Source of the DNA: Pseudorhodobacter antarcticus
GTDB taxonomy: Bacteria; Pseudomonadota; Alphaproteobacteria; Rhodobacterales; Rhodobacteraceae
Direction: 5' to 3'
Length of the DNA: 64,000 nucleotides
Assembly (NCBI GenBank): GCA_945862435.1
Contig: CAMAXX010000005.1
Coordinates: 62,001-126,000 of the forward strand
How positions within the stretch are numbered: position 1 is the first letter of the stretch; each line of letters starts with the position of its first letter. Under the pieces are notes generated by a model, which had not been told where the DNA came from, searched no databases, and saw only the letters and a program-made list of their open reading frames with translations. Position numbers and translations under genes: made by a program. Of the stretch, positions 56,244-64,000 are shown piece by piece.

Positions 56244-57407
56244 ATGACAGAAATGGTTTATGGCGCAATGCCAAGGCCCGTAGGCGAGCCGATTTTGCCG
56301 CGCTGGTGGCGATCGGTCGATAAAGTATCGCTTATGGCTGTTTTCGCATTGTTTGGCATTGGCATTTTGCTGGGATTTGCCGCATCGGTTCCTTTGGCCG
56401 AGCGCAATGATCTGCCACCCTATACCTATGTCACGCGCCAATTGATCCTTGGCGGATTTGGCATGGTGGTCATGGTTGCCGTTTCGATGATAAGCACTGG
56501 AGCAGTGCGGCGGATTGGGGTTTTGGGCTTTGCCATCTCGTTTGTTGCGCTGATGTTGCTGCCGTTTGTGGGCACAGATTTGGGTAAAGGTGCAGTGCGC
56601 TGGATAAACTTTGGCTTTACAACAGTGCAGCCATCCGAATTTCTAAAGCCAGGGTTCATCATTTTGGCAGGTTGGCTGATTGCCGCAAGCCAAGATTTGA
56701 ACGGCCCGTCTGGCAAGCTGGCCTCGCTGGCTGTGGCCTTTGTCATCGCCACGTTACTGGCCTTTCAGCCCGATTTCGGCCAAGCGGCCCTAATCCTGTT
56801 TGGCTGGGGCGTGATCTATTTTGTGGCTGGCGCGCCAATGCGGTTGATTATTGTGATCGTGGTGCTTGTCGGCGCGGCGGGGGTTGCTGCCTATAACAGT
56901 TCTGACCATTTTTCGGGCCGCATCAACGATTACCTCAAGGAAGATGTTGATCCGCGCAGCCAAAATGGATATGCAGCCAACGCCATTCAAGAGGGCGGCT
57001 TTTTTGGCGTTGGCATCGGCGAGGGGCAAGTTAAATGGACGCTGCCCGATGCCCATACCGATTACATTATCGCCGTTGCCGCCGAGGAATATGGCCTTAT
57101 GATGGTGCTGGTTATCATCGCGCTTTATACCACCATTTTGCTGCGCGCCTTTTGGCGGCTTGTGGGCGAACGTGACCCATTTTCCCGGTATGCAGGCATT
57201 GGGCTGGCTGCAATTTTGGGCGTTCAGGCCATGATCAATATGGGCGTGGCGGTGCGACTTCTGCCCGCAAAAGGCATGACACTGCCCTTTATCAGCTATG
57301 GTGGATCATCGGTGATTGCAGCGTCAATAACCGTTGGAATGCTACTTGCACTTACCCGCCAAAGGCCCCAGAGTCAGATTAAAGATATTTTTAATCGGGG
57401 TCGATAG
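56244..57407 (+). CDS. ftsW: Peptidoglycan glycosyltransferase FtsW
   Basis: A 387-residue SEDS-family membrane protein that polymerises septal peptidoglycan with its partner PBP. About ten hydrophobic segments are visible. Family residues are in the loop [43 protein letters not shown] (with the catalytic Asp), the long loop with [15 protein letters not shown] and the end motif [20 protein letters not shown]. The TAG overlaps the murG GTG by one base. It is the first gene of the visible dcw unit. Confidence 0.96.
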   Translation: MTEMVYGAMPRPVGEPILPRWWRSVDKVSLMAVFALFGIGILLGFAASVPLAERNDLPPYTYVTRQLILGGFGMVVMVAVSMISTGAVRRIGVLGFAISFVALMLLPFVGTDLGKGAVRWINFGFTTVQPSEFLKPGFIILAGWLIAASQDLNGPSGKLASLAVAFVIATLLAFQPDFGQAALILFGWGVIYFVAGAPMRLIIVIVVLVGAAGVAAYNSSDHFSGRINDYLKEDVDPRSQNGYAANAIQEGGFFGVGIGEGQVKWTLPDAHTDYIIAVAAEEYGLMMVLVIIALYTTILLRAFWRLVGERDPFSRYAGIGLAAILGVQAMINMGVAVRLLPAKGMTLPFISYGGSSVIAASITVGMLLALTRQRPQSQIKDIFNRGR

Positions 57408-58495
57408 TGCCTAATCCTAAATTATTGGTCATCGCCGCTGGCGGTACGGGAGGACACATGTTTCCTGCCCAAGCACTGGCCGAAGAAATGATGACGCGCG
57501 GCTGGAAGGTTGTCTTATCAACCGATCCGCGCGGCAAGCGTTATGCAGGCGGGTTTCCCGCAGGGGTGCGGGTCGTGCAAACCGCCTCGTCTACCTTTGC
57601 GCGCGGCGGTATTGCGGCAAAGCTATTGGTTCCGTTGCGCATTGTGGGTGGAGTCTTTGCCGCCGTTTTCGCCATGATCAGACAGCGCCCTGCACTGGTT
57701 ATGGGTTTTGGCGGTTACCCATCGATCCCAGCCTTATCTGCCGCATGGATATTGCGTATTCCGCGCGCGATTCACGAACAAAACGGGGTTTTGGGGACAG
57801 TCAATCGCGTCTTTGCCACCCGCGTGCAAGCGCTGGCCTGTGGCACCTGGCCCACTGAAATGCCGCAAGGGGTAACGGGGCTGTATATCGGTAACCCTGT
57901 GCGCGCGGCGGTGCTTGAACGGGCAGGGGCAGATTATATCCTGCCAGGAGATTACCCGATGAGCCTTTTGGCCATTGGCGGCAGTCAGGCTGCCCGCGTG
58001 ATTTCTGATGTGTTGCCCGCCGCTTTGGCATCGCTTCCAGCCGCCTTGCGCGACCATATCCGTATTGCCCACCAAGCGCGCCCCGAAGATATAGAGCGCG
58101 TGGCCCAAGCCTATGAGGCCGCAGGCATCCGCGCCGAGGTAGAGCCGTTTTTTGCCGACATCCCACGGCGCATGTCCGAAGCGCAGCTTATCATCTCGCG
58201 CGCGGGGGCGTCCAGCATTGCGGATATTTCGGTCATTGGCCGGCCTGCGATTTTGATCCCGTTTGCTGCCGCAACGGGGAACCATCAAACCGCTAATGCG
58301 CAAGGTTTGGTTGCGGCCAGCGCTGCTGTTCTTTTGGCTGAAAGCGTGGCTAGCCCGCAAAGCCTAGCGGCCGAGATAGCGCATATCCTTTCCGACCCGC
58401 GCGCTGCACAAAAAATGGCTGCTGCCAGCCTTGCAACCGCGCGCCCGAATGCCGCCCGCGACCTGGCCGATTTGGCCGAAAAATTAGCCCAGTGA
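57407..58495 (+). CDS. murG: UDP-GlcNAc:lipid I N-acetylglucosaminyltransferase
   Basis: A 362-residue peripheral GT-B enzyme making lipid II. The N-terminal [17 protein letters not shown] loop binds lipid [18 protein letters not shown] follows, and the C-terminal donor site has [20 protein letters not shown] and [20 protein letters not shown], with the [17 protein letters not shown] loop. The start is a GTG at 57407 overlapping the ftsW stop. The end of the gene takes part in an exact 18-base duplication with the murC leader. Confidence 0.97.
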   Translation: MPNPKLLVIAAGGTGGHMFPAQALAEEMMTRGWKVVLSTDPRGKRYAGGFPAGVRVVQTASSTFARGGIAAKLLVPLRIVGGVFAAVFAMIRQRPALVMGFGGYPSIPALSAAWILRIPRAIHEQNGVLGTVNRVFATRVQALACGTWPTEMPQGVTGLYIGNPVRAAVLERAGADYILPGDYPMSLLAIGGSQAARVISDVLPAALASLPAALRDHIRIAHQARPEDIERVAQAYEAAGIRAEVEPFFADIPRRMSEAQLIISRAGASSIADISVIGRPAILIPFAAATGNHQTANAQGLVAASAAVLLAESVASPQSLAAEIAHILSDPRAAQKMAAASLATARPNAARDLADLAEKLAQ

Positions 58496-58518
58496 TCCCA
58501 ATTAGCCCAGTGATCCCA
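58483..58518 (+). repeat. Exact 18-base tandem duplication at the murG-murC junction
   Basis: ATTAGCCCAGTGATCCCA (58483-58500) is followed at once by an identical copy (58501-58518). The first copy encodes the last codons of murG including its TGA; the second fills the gap before the murC ATG at 58521. Without it the two genes would be only a few bases apart. Confidence 0.95.
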
Positions 58519-58520
58519 AT

Positions 58521-59921
58521 ATGAACACCACCAAACTGCCCTTCGATCTTGGCCCCATTCACTTTATCGGCATGGGCGGCATTGGTATGTCCGGCATTGC
58601 CGAGGTTCTTTTGAACCTTGGTTACATTGTGCAGGGATCGGACGCTAAATCTAGCAAGATCACGGATCGGCTGGTCGCTTTGGGGGCGAAGTTTTTCGAA
58701 GGGCAAGCTTTGCAGAATGTAGCTGGTGCGGCGGTGGTTGTGATGTCATCTGCGATTAAGGCGGGCAATCCCGAACTGGAAGAAGCGCGCCGCCGTAATC
58801 TGCCTGTGGTGCGCCGTGCCGAAATGCTGGCCGAGTTGATGCGCCTGCGCAGTAACATCGCCGTGGCAGGCACGCATGGCAAAACCACAACCACGACGAT
58901 GGTTGCGACCCTGCTGGATAAGGGTGGATTTGACCCGACCGTTATCAACGGCGGGGTGATCCACGCCTATGGCAGCAACGCGCGGGCAGGGGCTGGCGAA
59001 TGGATGGTGGTCGAGGCGGACGAATCGGATGGATCGTTCAACCGCCTGCCTGCAACCATTGCGATTATTACTAATATCGACCCCGAACATATGGAGCATT
59101 GGGGAAATTTCGATGCGCTGCGAAAAGGGTTTTATGACTTTGCCAGCAATATTCCCTTTTATGGGCTGGCGGTGTGCTGCACCGATCATGCCGAAGTGCA
59201 GGCATTGGTCGGCCGCCTGACGGATCGCCGCGTTGTGACCTTTGGATTTAACGCGCAGGCCGATGTGCGGGCGGTGAACCTGACTTACAAGGCGGGGGTT
59301 GCCCATTTCGACGTGGCCTTGCAGGCCGAAAGCGCGGTGATAACAGGCTGCACCCTGCCGATGCCGGGCGATCATAATGTATCGAACGCGCTGTCCGCAG
59401 TGGCAGTTGCGCGGCATTTGGGCATGGCGCCCGATGCCATCCGCGCGGCGCTGGCGGGCTTTGGCGGCGTGAACCGCCGCTTTACCCGCGTGGCCGAAGT
59501 GGGCGGCGTTACGATTATCGACGATTACGGCCACCATCCCGTTGAAATTGCAGCCGTTTTGCGCGCCGCACGGCAGGCGCTGGCGGGGACGAATGGGCGC
59601 GTGATCGCCGTGCACCAACCCCACCGCTATACCCGCCTACATTCGCTGTTTGAGGATTTTTGTACCTGTTTTAACGAGGCGGATTCAGTTGCTATTGCCG
59701 ACATTTACGCCGCAGGCGAAGACCCGATTACAGGGGCAGGGCGGGATGATTTGGTCGCAGGGCTGATTGCGCATGGGCACCGCGATGCATCCGCGCTGCA
59801 AGGTGAAAATGACCTCGCACGCCTGTTCCGCGAGAAGACGCGGGCGGGGGATATGTTCGTGTGTTTGGGCGCAGGCAGCATTTCGGCTTGGGTGAACGCG
59901 CTGCCTGCGAAGCTGGGGTAG
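58521..59921 (+). CDS. murC: UDP-N-acetylmuramate-L-alanine ligase
   Basis: A 466-residue Mur ligase adding L-Ala to UDP-MurNAc. The N-terminal substrate loop is [20 protein letters not shown], the ATP P-loop is [33 protein letters not shown] follows, and the C-terminal domain includes [30 protein letters not shown] and [12 protein letters not shown] [16 protein letters not shown]. No good ribosome binding site is seen because the duplicated murG tail fills the leader. A hairpin and an untranslated gap follow before murB. Confidence 0.97.
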   Translation: MNTTKLPFDLGPIHFIGMGGIGMSGIAEVLLNLGYIVQGSDAKSSKITDRLVALGAKFFEGQALQNVAGAAVVVMSSAIKAGNPELEEARRRNLPVVRRAEMLAELMRLRSNIAVAGTHGKTTTTTMVATLLDKGGFDPTVINGGVIHAYGSNARAGAGEWMVVEADESDGSFNRLPATIAIITNIDPEHMEHWGNFDALRKGFYDFASNIPFYGLAVCCTDHAEVQALVGRLTDRRVVTFGFNAQADVRAVNLTYKAGVAHFDVALQAESAVITGCTLPMPGDHNVSNALSAVAVARHLGMAPDAIRAALAGFGGVNRRFTRVAEVGGVTIIDDYGHHPVEIAAVLRAARQALAGTNGRVIAVHQPHRYTRLHSLFEDFCTCFNEADSVAIADIYAAGEDPITGAGRDDLVAGLIAHGHRDASALQGENDLARLFREKTRAGDMFVCLGAGSISAWVNALPAKLG

Positions 59922-59937
59922 GGGCGGGAGTGCAGGC

Positions 59938-59969
59938 CGCCGAACCCTTATTCTGCGGGGTTTTCGGCG
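59938..59969 (+). terminator. Terminator-like hairpin after murC
   Basis: CGCCGAA (59938-59944) pairs with TTCGGCG (59963-59969), with extra C/G pairing inside. Only a weak T content follows, so it may attenuate and not fully stop transcription into murB. Confidence 0.45.
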
Positions 59970-59996
59970 TATTGCGGGCGTATGTTATCCGTATGT

Positions 59997-60014
59997 TTTG
60001 CGTATTGCATCCGT
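59997..60014 (+). repeat. Dispersed direct repeat, copy 2
   Basis: TTTGCGTATTGCATCCGT, 17 of 18 bases identical to the copy at 23069-23086. It lies in the 297-base murC-murB gap, after two other CGTAT-containing units. Confidence 0.6.
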
Positions 60015-60035
60015 AACTACAGGTGTATGGCGCAG

Positions 60036-60104
60036 GGTGCGTGATGTCACGCACCATTTTGGGCGGGTTGTGGGGGGTGAGAGTGGTGCGTGCAAGCACG
60101 CACC
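60036..60104. repeat. Pair of GGTGCGTG palindromes between murC and murB
   Basis: GGTGCGTGA-TG-TCACGCACC (60036-60055) and GGTGCGTGC-AA-GCACGCACC (60085-60104) are two near-perfect inverted repeats with the same arms, 29 bases apart. Their outer flanks are also related (CAGGGTGCG and GCACCCTACG), so the whole is itself a larger inverted structure. REP-like in appearance. Confidence 0.8.
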
Positions 60105-60218
60105 CTACGCTTGCTATCGGTTAATGACGGCGCGGATACAGGGCGCGGCGGTGTGTCTGTTCTTTTGACCGCTGACCCCCATCTTGCCCGCGCCCCTATT
60201 CCCTATTATCAATCCCCC

Positions 60219-61148
60219 ATGACCCAGCTTCCCACCCCGCGCGGCCAGCTTACCCCAAATCGCCCCCTAGCAGACCTGACATGGTTGCGGGTGGGGGGGC
60301 CTGCTGATTTTCTGTTTCAGCCAGCCGACGCCGCCGACCTTGCCGCCTTCCTTGCTGCGCTGCCAAGTGATACCCCTGTCTTCCCAATCGGCGTGGGCAG
60401 CAATCTGATCGTGCGCGACGGGGGCATTCGCGGCGTGGTTATTCGCCTTGGGCGGGGGTTTAATGGTATCGATATTGAAGGCGATATTGTCACCGCTGGG
60501 GCGGCGGCTTTGGATGCGCATGTGGCCCGCCGCGCGGCAGAGGCGGGGTTGGATCTGACCTTTTTGCGCACCATTCCTGGCAGTATTGGCGGGGCGGTTC
60601 GCATGAATGCGGGGTGTTACGGCAGCTATGTGGCCGATCATCTGATTGACGTGTCGATCATCACCCGCGCGGGGCAGGCCCAAACCCTGCTGGCGGCTGA
60701 CCTGCATTTGGCCTATCGCAGCAGCCAAATTCCAGATGGGGCGGTTATCACTCAGGCGCGGTTTCGGGCGGGGCGCGGCGACCCTGCCGCGCTGGATGCA
60801 AAAATGACCGACCAAATCGCCAAGCGCGATGCATCGCAGCCAACCAAAGACCGCAGCGCAGGGTCTACCTTTCGCAATCCTGTCGGACATTCCAGCACGG
60901 GCCGCGCGGATGACACGCATGAGTTAAAGGCATGGAAGGTCATTGATAATGCAGGAATGCGCGGCGCAACCATAGGTGGCGCGCAGATGTCGCCCATGCA
61001 TTCCAACTTTTTGATCAACACAGGCGGCGCATCTGCCACAGATTTAGAAGAATTAGGCGAGTTGGTGCGAAAAAGGGTTTTGCAAACGCAAGGGATCGCG
61101 TTAGAGTGGGAAATAATGCGGGTGGGCGAAGCTTTGGTCAAACCTTAG
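60219..61148 (+). CDS. murB: UDP-N-acetylenolpyruvoylglucosamine reductase
   Basis: A 309-residue FAD enzyme giving UDP-MurNAc. FAD-binding parts are [16 protein letters not shown] and [42 protein letters not shown] follows. The catalytic Ser is in [13 protein letters not shown] and the final Glu in [11 protein letters not shown], as in type II MurB proteins. I chose the ATG at 60219; the frame starts at 60090 but the extra 43 residues show no similarity. A repeat-filled gap separates it from murC, so it may have its own promoter. Confidence 0.96.
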   Translation: MTQLPTPRGQLTPNRPLADLTWLRVGGPADFLFQPADAADLAAFLAALPSDTPVFPIGVGSNLIVRDGGIRGVVIRLGRGFNGIDIEGDIVTAGAAALDAHVARRAAEAGLDLTFLRTIPGSIGGAVRMNAGCYGSYVADHLIDVSIITRAGQAQTLLAADLHLAYRSSQIPDGAVITQARFRAGRGDPAALDAKMTDQIAKRDASQPTKDRSAGSTFRNPVGHSSTGRADDTHELKAWKVIDNAGMRGATIGGAQMSPMHSNFLINTGGASATDLEELGELVRKRVLQTQGIALEWEIMRVGEALVKP

Positions 61149-61211
61149 TCAAATCTGGCCGCACAAAAACAATAATCACGCGCCCCAAGGTGCGGATGAG
61201 GCAGCAGAACT

Positions 61212-62132
61212 ATGGCAGGTGGCCCCCAAAAGGCAGCCTCCACAATTGCAGTATTGATGGGCGGCCCCTCGGCAGAGCGGGAGGTATCCCTATCGTCTGG
61301 GCGCGAATGCGCCACTGCGTTGCGGCAGGCGGGATATAAGGTGATTGAGGTCGATTGCGGCCCCGATCTTGCCAGCCGTTTGCGCGAAATAAACCCCGAT
61401 GTTGCGTTTAATGCCCTGCATGGCCGCTGGGGCGAAGATGGCGCGGTGCAGGGCATTTTGGAATGGCTTGCAGTTCCCTATACACATTCGGGCATCCTTG
61501 CCTCGGCGCTGGCGATGGACAAGGCGCGCGCTAAGGAAGTGTTCGCCCGCGCAGGTCTGCCCGTGGCGCAGTCGGTTCTGGCCGCGCGGGGTGCGGTCGA
61601 GGCGGGCCATATCCTGCCGCCGCCCTATGTGGTTAAACCCAATAACGAAGGCTCGTCCGTTGGGGTGTATATTGTGCATCCGGGCAGCAATGCGCCGCGT
61701 TTGGCCGCAACCATGCCCGAAACTGTGATGGTCGAATCTTATGTGGCAGGGCGCGAGTTGACCGTTACTGTGATGGGGGAACGTGCGCTGTGCGTGACAG
61801 ATATCATCACGACAGGCTGGTATGATTATGACAGCAAATACAAAACGGGCGGATCGCGCCATGTTTTGCCCGCAGACCTGCCGCCCGAAATCACCGCCGC
61901 TTGCCTAGATTACGCTTTGCGCGCGCATGATGCGCTGGGTTGCCGTGGCCTGTCGCGCAGCGATTTTCGCTGGGATGCGGCGCGCGGCTTGGATGGGCTG
62001 GTCTTGCTAGAGGTCAACACTCAGCCCGGCATGACGCCCACCTCGCTTGCCCCCGAACAGGCGGCGCATGTTGGCATCAGCTTTCCGCACCTGGTCGATT
62101 GGCTGGTAAAGGACGCATCATGCAATCGCTGA
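61212..62132 (+). CDS. ddl: D-alanine-D-alanine ligase
   Basis: A 306-residue ATP-grasp ligase making the D-Ala-D-Ala end of the peptidoglycan peptide. The N-terminal [39 protein letters not shown], the ATP-grasp stretch [33 protein letters not shown] and the metal-binding [20 protein letters not shown] are present. It overlaps ftsQ by 13 bases. There is a 63-base gap after murB. Confidence 0.97.
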   Translation: MAGGPQKAASTIAVLMGGPSAEREVSLSSGRECATALRQAGYKVIEVDCGPDLASRLREINPDVAFNALHGRWGEDGAVQGILEWLAVPYTHSGILASALAMDKARAKEVFARAGLPVAQSVLAARGAVEAGHILPPPYVVKPNNEGSSVGVYIVHPGSNAPRLAATMPETVMVESYVAGRELTVTVMGERALCVTDIITTGWYDYDSKYKTGGSRHVLPADLPPEITAACLDYALRAHDALGCRGLSRSDFRWDAARGLDGLVLLEVNTQPGMTPTSLAPEQAAHVGISFPHLVDWLVKDASCNR

Positions 62133-63034
62133 TCCGCCGCCCGCGCCCTATAAGCCCCGCCGCGCCCCAGATGCGCCGCGATCCTGCACCATCGCGCCTT
62201 CAGTATCGCTGGCAGCGCCTTTGGCTGCGGCCCTTCTGGAGATTTAGCTTCCGCGTTTTGTTGCCCTTTGCCATGCTGGCGGGCATTGCAGCGCTTATCT
62301 GGTCAGACCCTGCGCGCGCGGGCGCGATCAAGGCGCATATTGCGGCCATGCAAAACGACGTGCAAAACCGCCAAGAGTTTTTGATGACCACCCTGTCAAT
62401 CGAGGGCGCATCCCCAGATTTGGCCGATGCGATACGCGGCAAGTTAAAGGTAACATTACCAATGTCGTCCTTTGATTTGGATTTGACAGCCTTGCGCGAG
62501 GTTGCCCAAAGCCTGCCCGCCGTGGCGGAGGCGCGGGTGCAAATCCGATCAGGCGGGGTTTTGCGCGTGCTGATAACCGAACGCGTTCCCGCGCTTGTTT
62601 GGCGCAAGGGAGAACATCTTATCTTGGTTGACAGCGATGGCAACTCTGTCGCGGGTTTGCATGCGCGCAGCGACCGCGCCGATTTACCCCTGATTGCAGG
62701 GCAGGGCGCGGATGAGGCCGCCGCCGAAGCGCTGGATATTCTGGCCACGGCTGGCCCCATTTCAGGCCGTATCCAAGGGCTGGTGCGTATGGGACAGCGC
62801 CGCTGGGATATCGTGCTGGACTATGGTCAACGCCTGATGCTGCCCGTCGAAAACCCGGTTGCCGCGTTAGATCGCGCGCTGGCGCTGGATCAGGCCGAAC
62901 GTCTGTTTGACCGCGATATCTTGGCCATAGACCTGCGCTATGGCCCCCGCCCCGTATTGCGCCTTGCCCCCTATGCCATGACCAAACGCCAAGAAAGCCT
63001 TGGTCTTATCAAACCAGTGGAGAGTTCCCTATGA
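62120..63034 (+). CDS. ftsQ: Cell division protein FtsQ
   Basis: A 304-residue bitopic division protein. A basic cytoplasmic start ([20 protein letters not shown]) precedes one membrane helix at about 45-64 ([18 protein letters not shown]). The periplasmic POTRA domain includes [20 protein letters not shown] and [20 protein letters not shown], followed by FtsQ-type [18 protein letters not shown] chose the ATG at 62120 inside the ddl end; the frame is open further upstream only as a shadow of ddl. The stop overlaps the ftsA ATG (ATGA). Confidence 0.95.
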   Translation: MQSLIRRPRPISPAAPQMRRDPAPSRLQYRWQRLWLRPFWRFSFRVLLPFAMLAGIAALIWSDPARAGAIKAHIAAMQNDVQNRQEFLMTTLSIEGASPDLADAIRGKLKVTLPMSSFDLDLTALREVAQSLPAVAEARVQIRSGGVLRVLITERVPALVWRKGEHLILVDSDGNSVAGLHARSDRADLPLIAGQGADEAAAEALDILATAGPISGRIQGLVRMGQRRWDIVLDYGQRLMLPVENPVAALDRALALDQAERLFDRDILAIDLRYGPRPVLRLAPYAMTKRQESLGLIKPVESSL

Positions 63035-64000
63035 GCGATTTGTACCACTCGCAGCGCGCCATGCGCGATTTGCGCAAAGCCGCTCTTCAGCGCGGCGTGA
63101 TTGCCATTTTGGATATAGGCACCACCAAAATCGCCTGCCTGTTTCTAAAGTTTGATGAAAGCGCCCGCGCGCGCGGCATTGATGGCGTGGGCCCGATGGC
63201 GGGGCAAAGCAATTTCAAGGTGATTGGGGCGTCCACCACCCGATCGCGCGGCGTGCGCTTTGGCGAAATATCGACGATGTCAGAAACCGAACGCGCCATC
63301 CGCACCGCAGTGCAAGCGGCGCAGAGAATGGCCAATGTGCACGTGGGTCACGCCATCGTCACCTTTTCGGGCGGCGAGCCGCGCAGCTATGGGCTGGCGG
63401 GGCAAATCGACCTGCAAGGCGGCGAGGTTTCGGAACAGGATGTCGCCCGCGTACTGGCCGCCTGCGATGTGCCCCACCTGGGTGACGGGCGCGAGGTGCT
63501 GCACGCCCAGCCTGTGAACTTTGCGCTGGATCACCGTTCTGGCCTTGCTGATCCGCGCGGACAGGCGGGCGGCGTTTTGGCGTGCGATATGCATCTTTTG
63601 TCAATTGACGCGGATGTTGTGCGCAATGTGCTGTACTGCGTGGGGCGCTGCGATTTGGAAGTGGCGGGCATCGCCTCGTCTGCCTATGTCGCGGGGGTGG
63701 CAAGCCTGGTGGAAGATGAACAAGAACTGGGGGCCGCCTGCATCGATATGGGGGGCGGGTCGACGAGCGTGTCGATCTTTATGAAAAAGCATATGATCTT
63801 TGCCGATAGCGTGCGCATGGGCGGTGATCACATCACATCCGACATCTCTAAGGGCCTAAGCGTGCCAATGGCCGTGGCCGAGCGGATGAAAACCAAACAT
63901 GGCGGCGTGCTTGCGACATCTATGGATGACCGCGAGATGATCGATATGGGCGGGGACAGCGGCGATTATGAACATGATACGCGCCAAATTTCCCGCACCG
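63031..64000 (+). CDS. ftsA: Cell division protein FtsA (3' end outside window)
   Basis: An actin-like division ATPase that anchors FtsZ to the membrane. The first 323 codons are present. The phosphate-1 motif is GVIAILDIGTTKIACLF and the phosphate-2 motif ACIDMGGGSTSVSIFM; the family 1C domain lies between, with HVGHAIVTFSGGEPRSYGLA. The start overlaps the ftsQ stop. The family is about 410-450 residues, so about a quarter is missing, including the C-terminal amphipathic helix. ftsZ is expected next. Confidence 0.96.
   Translation, partial: MSDLYHSQRAMRDLRKAALQRGVIAILDIGTTKIACLFLKFDESARARGIDGVGPMAGQSNFKVIGASTTRSRGVRFGEISTMSETERAIRTAVQAAQRMANVHVGHAIVTFSGGEPRSYGLAGQIDLQGGEVSEQDVARVLAACDVPHLGDGREVLHAQPVNFALDHRSGLADPRGQAGGVLACDMHLLSIDADVVRNVLYCVGRCDLEVAGIASSAYVAGVASLVEDEQELGAACIDMGGGSTSVSIFMKKHMIFADSVRMGGDHITSDISKGLSVPMAVAERMKTKHGGVLATSMDDREMIDMGGDSGDYEHDTRQISRT

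Noticed and set aside
58746..59624. 292-codon minus-strand frame inside murC
   Set aside because: Antisense shadow of a certain gene; no motif.

Overview
The window is a compact, GC-rich chromosomal segment from an alphaproteobacterium, most likely of the Rhodobacteraceae (Roseobacter/Rhodobacter group). The pointers are ethylmalonyl-CoA pathway genes (mcl2-type lyase/thioesterase and mesaconyl-CoA hydratase with nnrU and DUF1737 genes between them), an aerobic CobS/CobT cobaltochelatase, a late dcw cluster ordered ftsW-murG-murC-murB-ddl-ftsQ-ftsA, an oxyR-katG divergon and a malate synthase G. I see no rRNA, insertion sequence, prophage, integrase or CRISPR array, and one tRNA.

Layout. 1-5.7 kb: the 5' part of mdh, a TSUP permease, an MFS transporter coupled to a YqaA-type protein, then a poorly coding stretch holding two decayed, tandem M16 (insulinase-like) peptidase genes. 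5.9-8.5 kb: mcl2-nnrU-DUF1737-mch operon. 8.5-14.4 kb: lower-ligand assembly for adenosylcobalamin in two divergent transcription units: phosphatase, L-threonine-kinase-like GHMP protein, cbiB and cobD on the minus strand; cobU, cobT and cobS on the plus strand. 14.4-18.7 kb: a phosphorelay made of a periplasmic protein, a hybrid kinase with receiver and Hpt domains, and a divergent LuxR-type regulator. 18.7-25.9 kb: gloA, ribD, nrdR, gluconokinase, aspA, a LysR regulator, a lytic transglycosylase and oxyR. 26-32.5 kb: katG, tRNA-Ile(CAU), purMN, a GT8 glycosyltransferase and rnd.

32.5-43.6 kb: a lipoprotein, sufE, an M24 aminopeptidase, cobaltochelatase cobT and cobS with an FMN reductase between them, msrB, a methyltransferase/glycosyltransferase pair, a J-domain protein and bolA. 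43.7-53.4 kb: glcB, an ArsR/SRPBCC pair, DUF2256 plus photolyase, pepN, a small basic protein and gatB. 53.4-56.2 kb: a glutathione S-transferase relic, a DUF4177 protein, a HisC-like aminotransferase and an SDR enzyme. 56.2-64 kb: ftsW to ftsA, with ftsA cut by the window end.

How the genes fit together. mcl2, mch, glcB and mdh serve acetyl-CoA assimilation, glyoxylate use and malate metabolism. The ethylmalonyl-CoA pathway depends on B12-dependent mutases, so the two cobalamin loci (cobalt insertion at 35.6-39.3 kb, nucleotide-loop assembly at 8.5-14.4 kb) support it metabolically. oxyR/katG, msrB, the FMN reductase and gloA form a redox-stress set. A family of palindromic intergenic elements carrying a CTTCCTAACTC...AAATATCC core occurs five times, in two architectures, and one copy is read into the C-terminus of the DUF2256 gene. 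No wholly new system is evident. The items most worth checking are the three-gene sensor module, the repeat family with its coding overlap, the degenerating M16 pair and the small conserved-looking ORFs.
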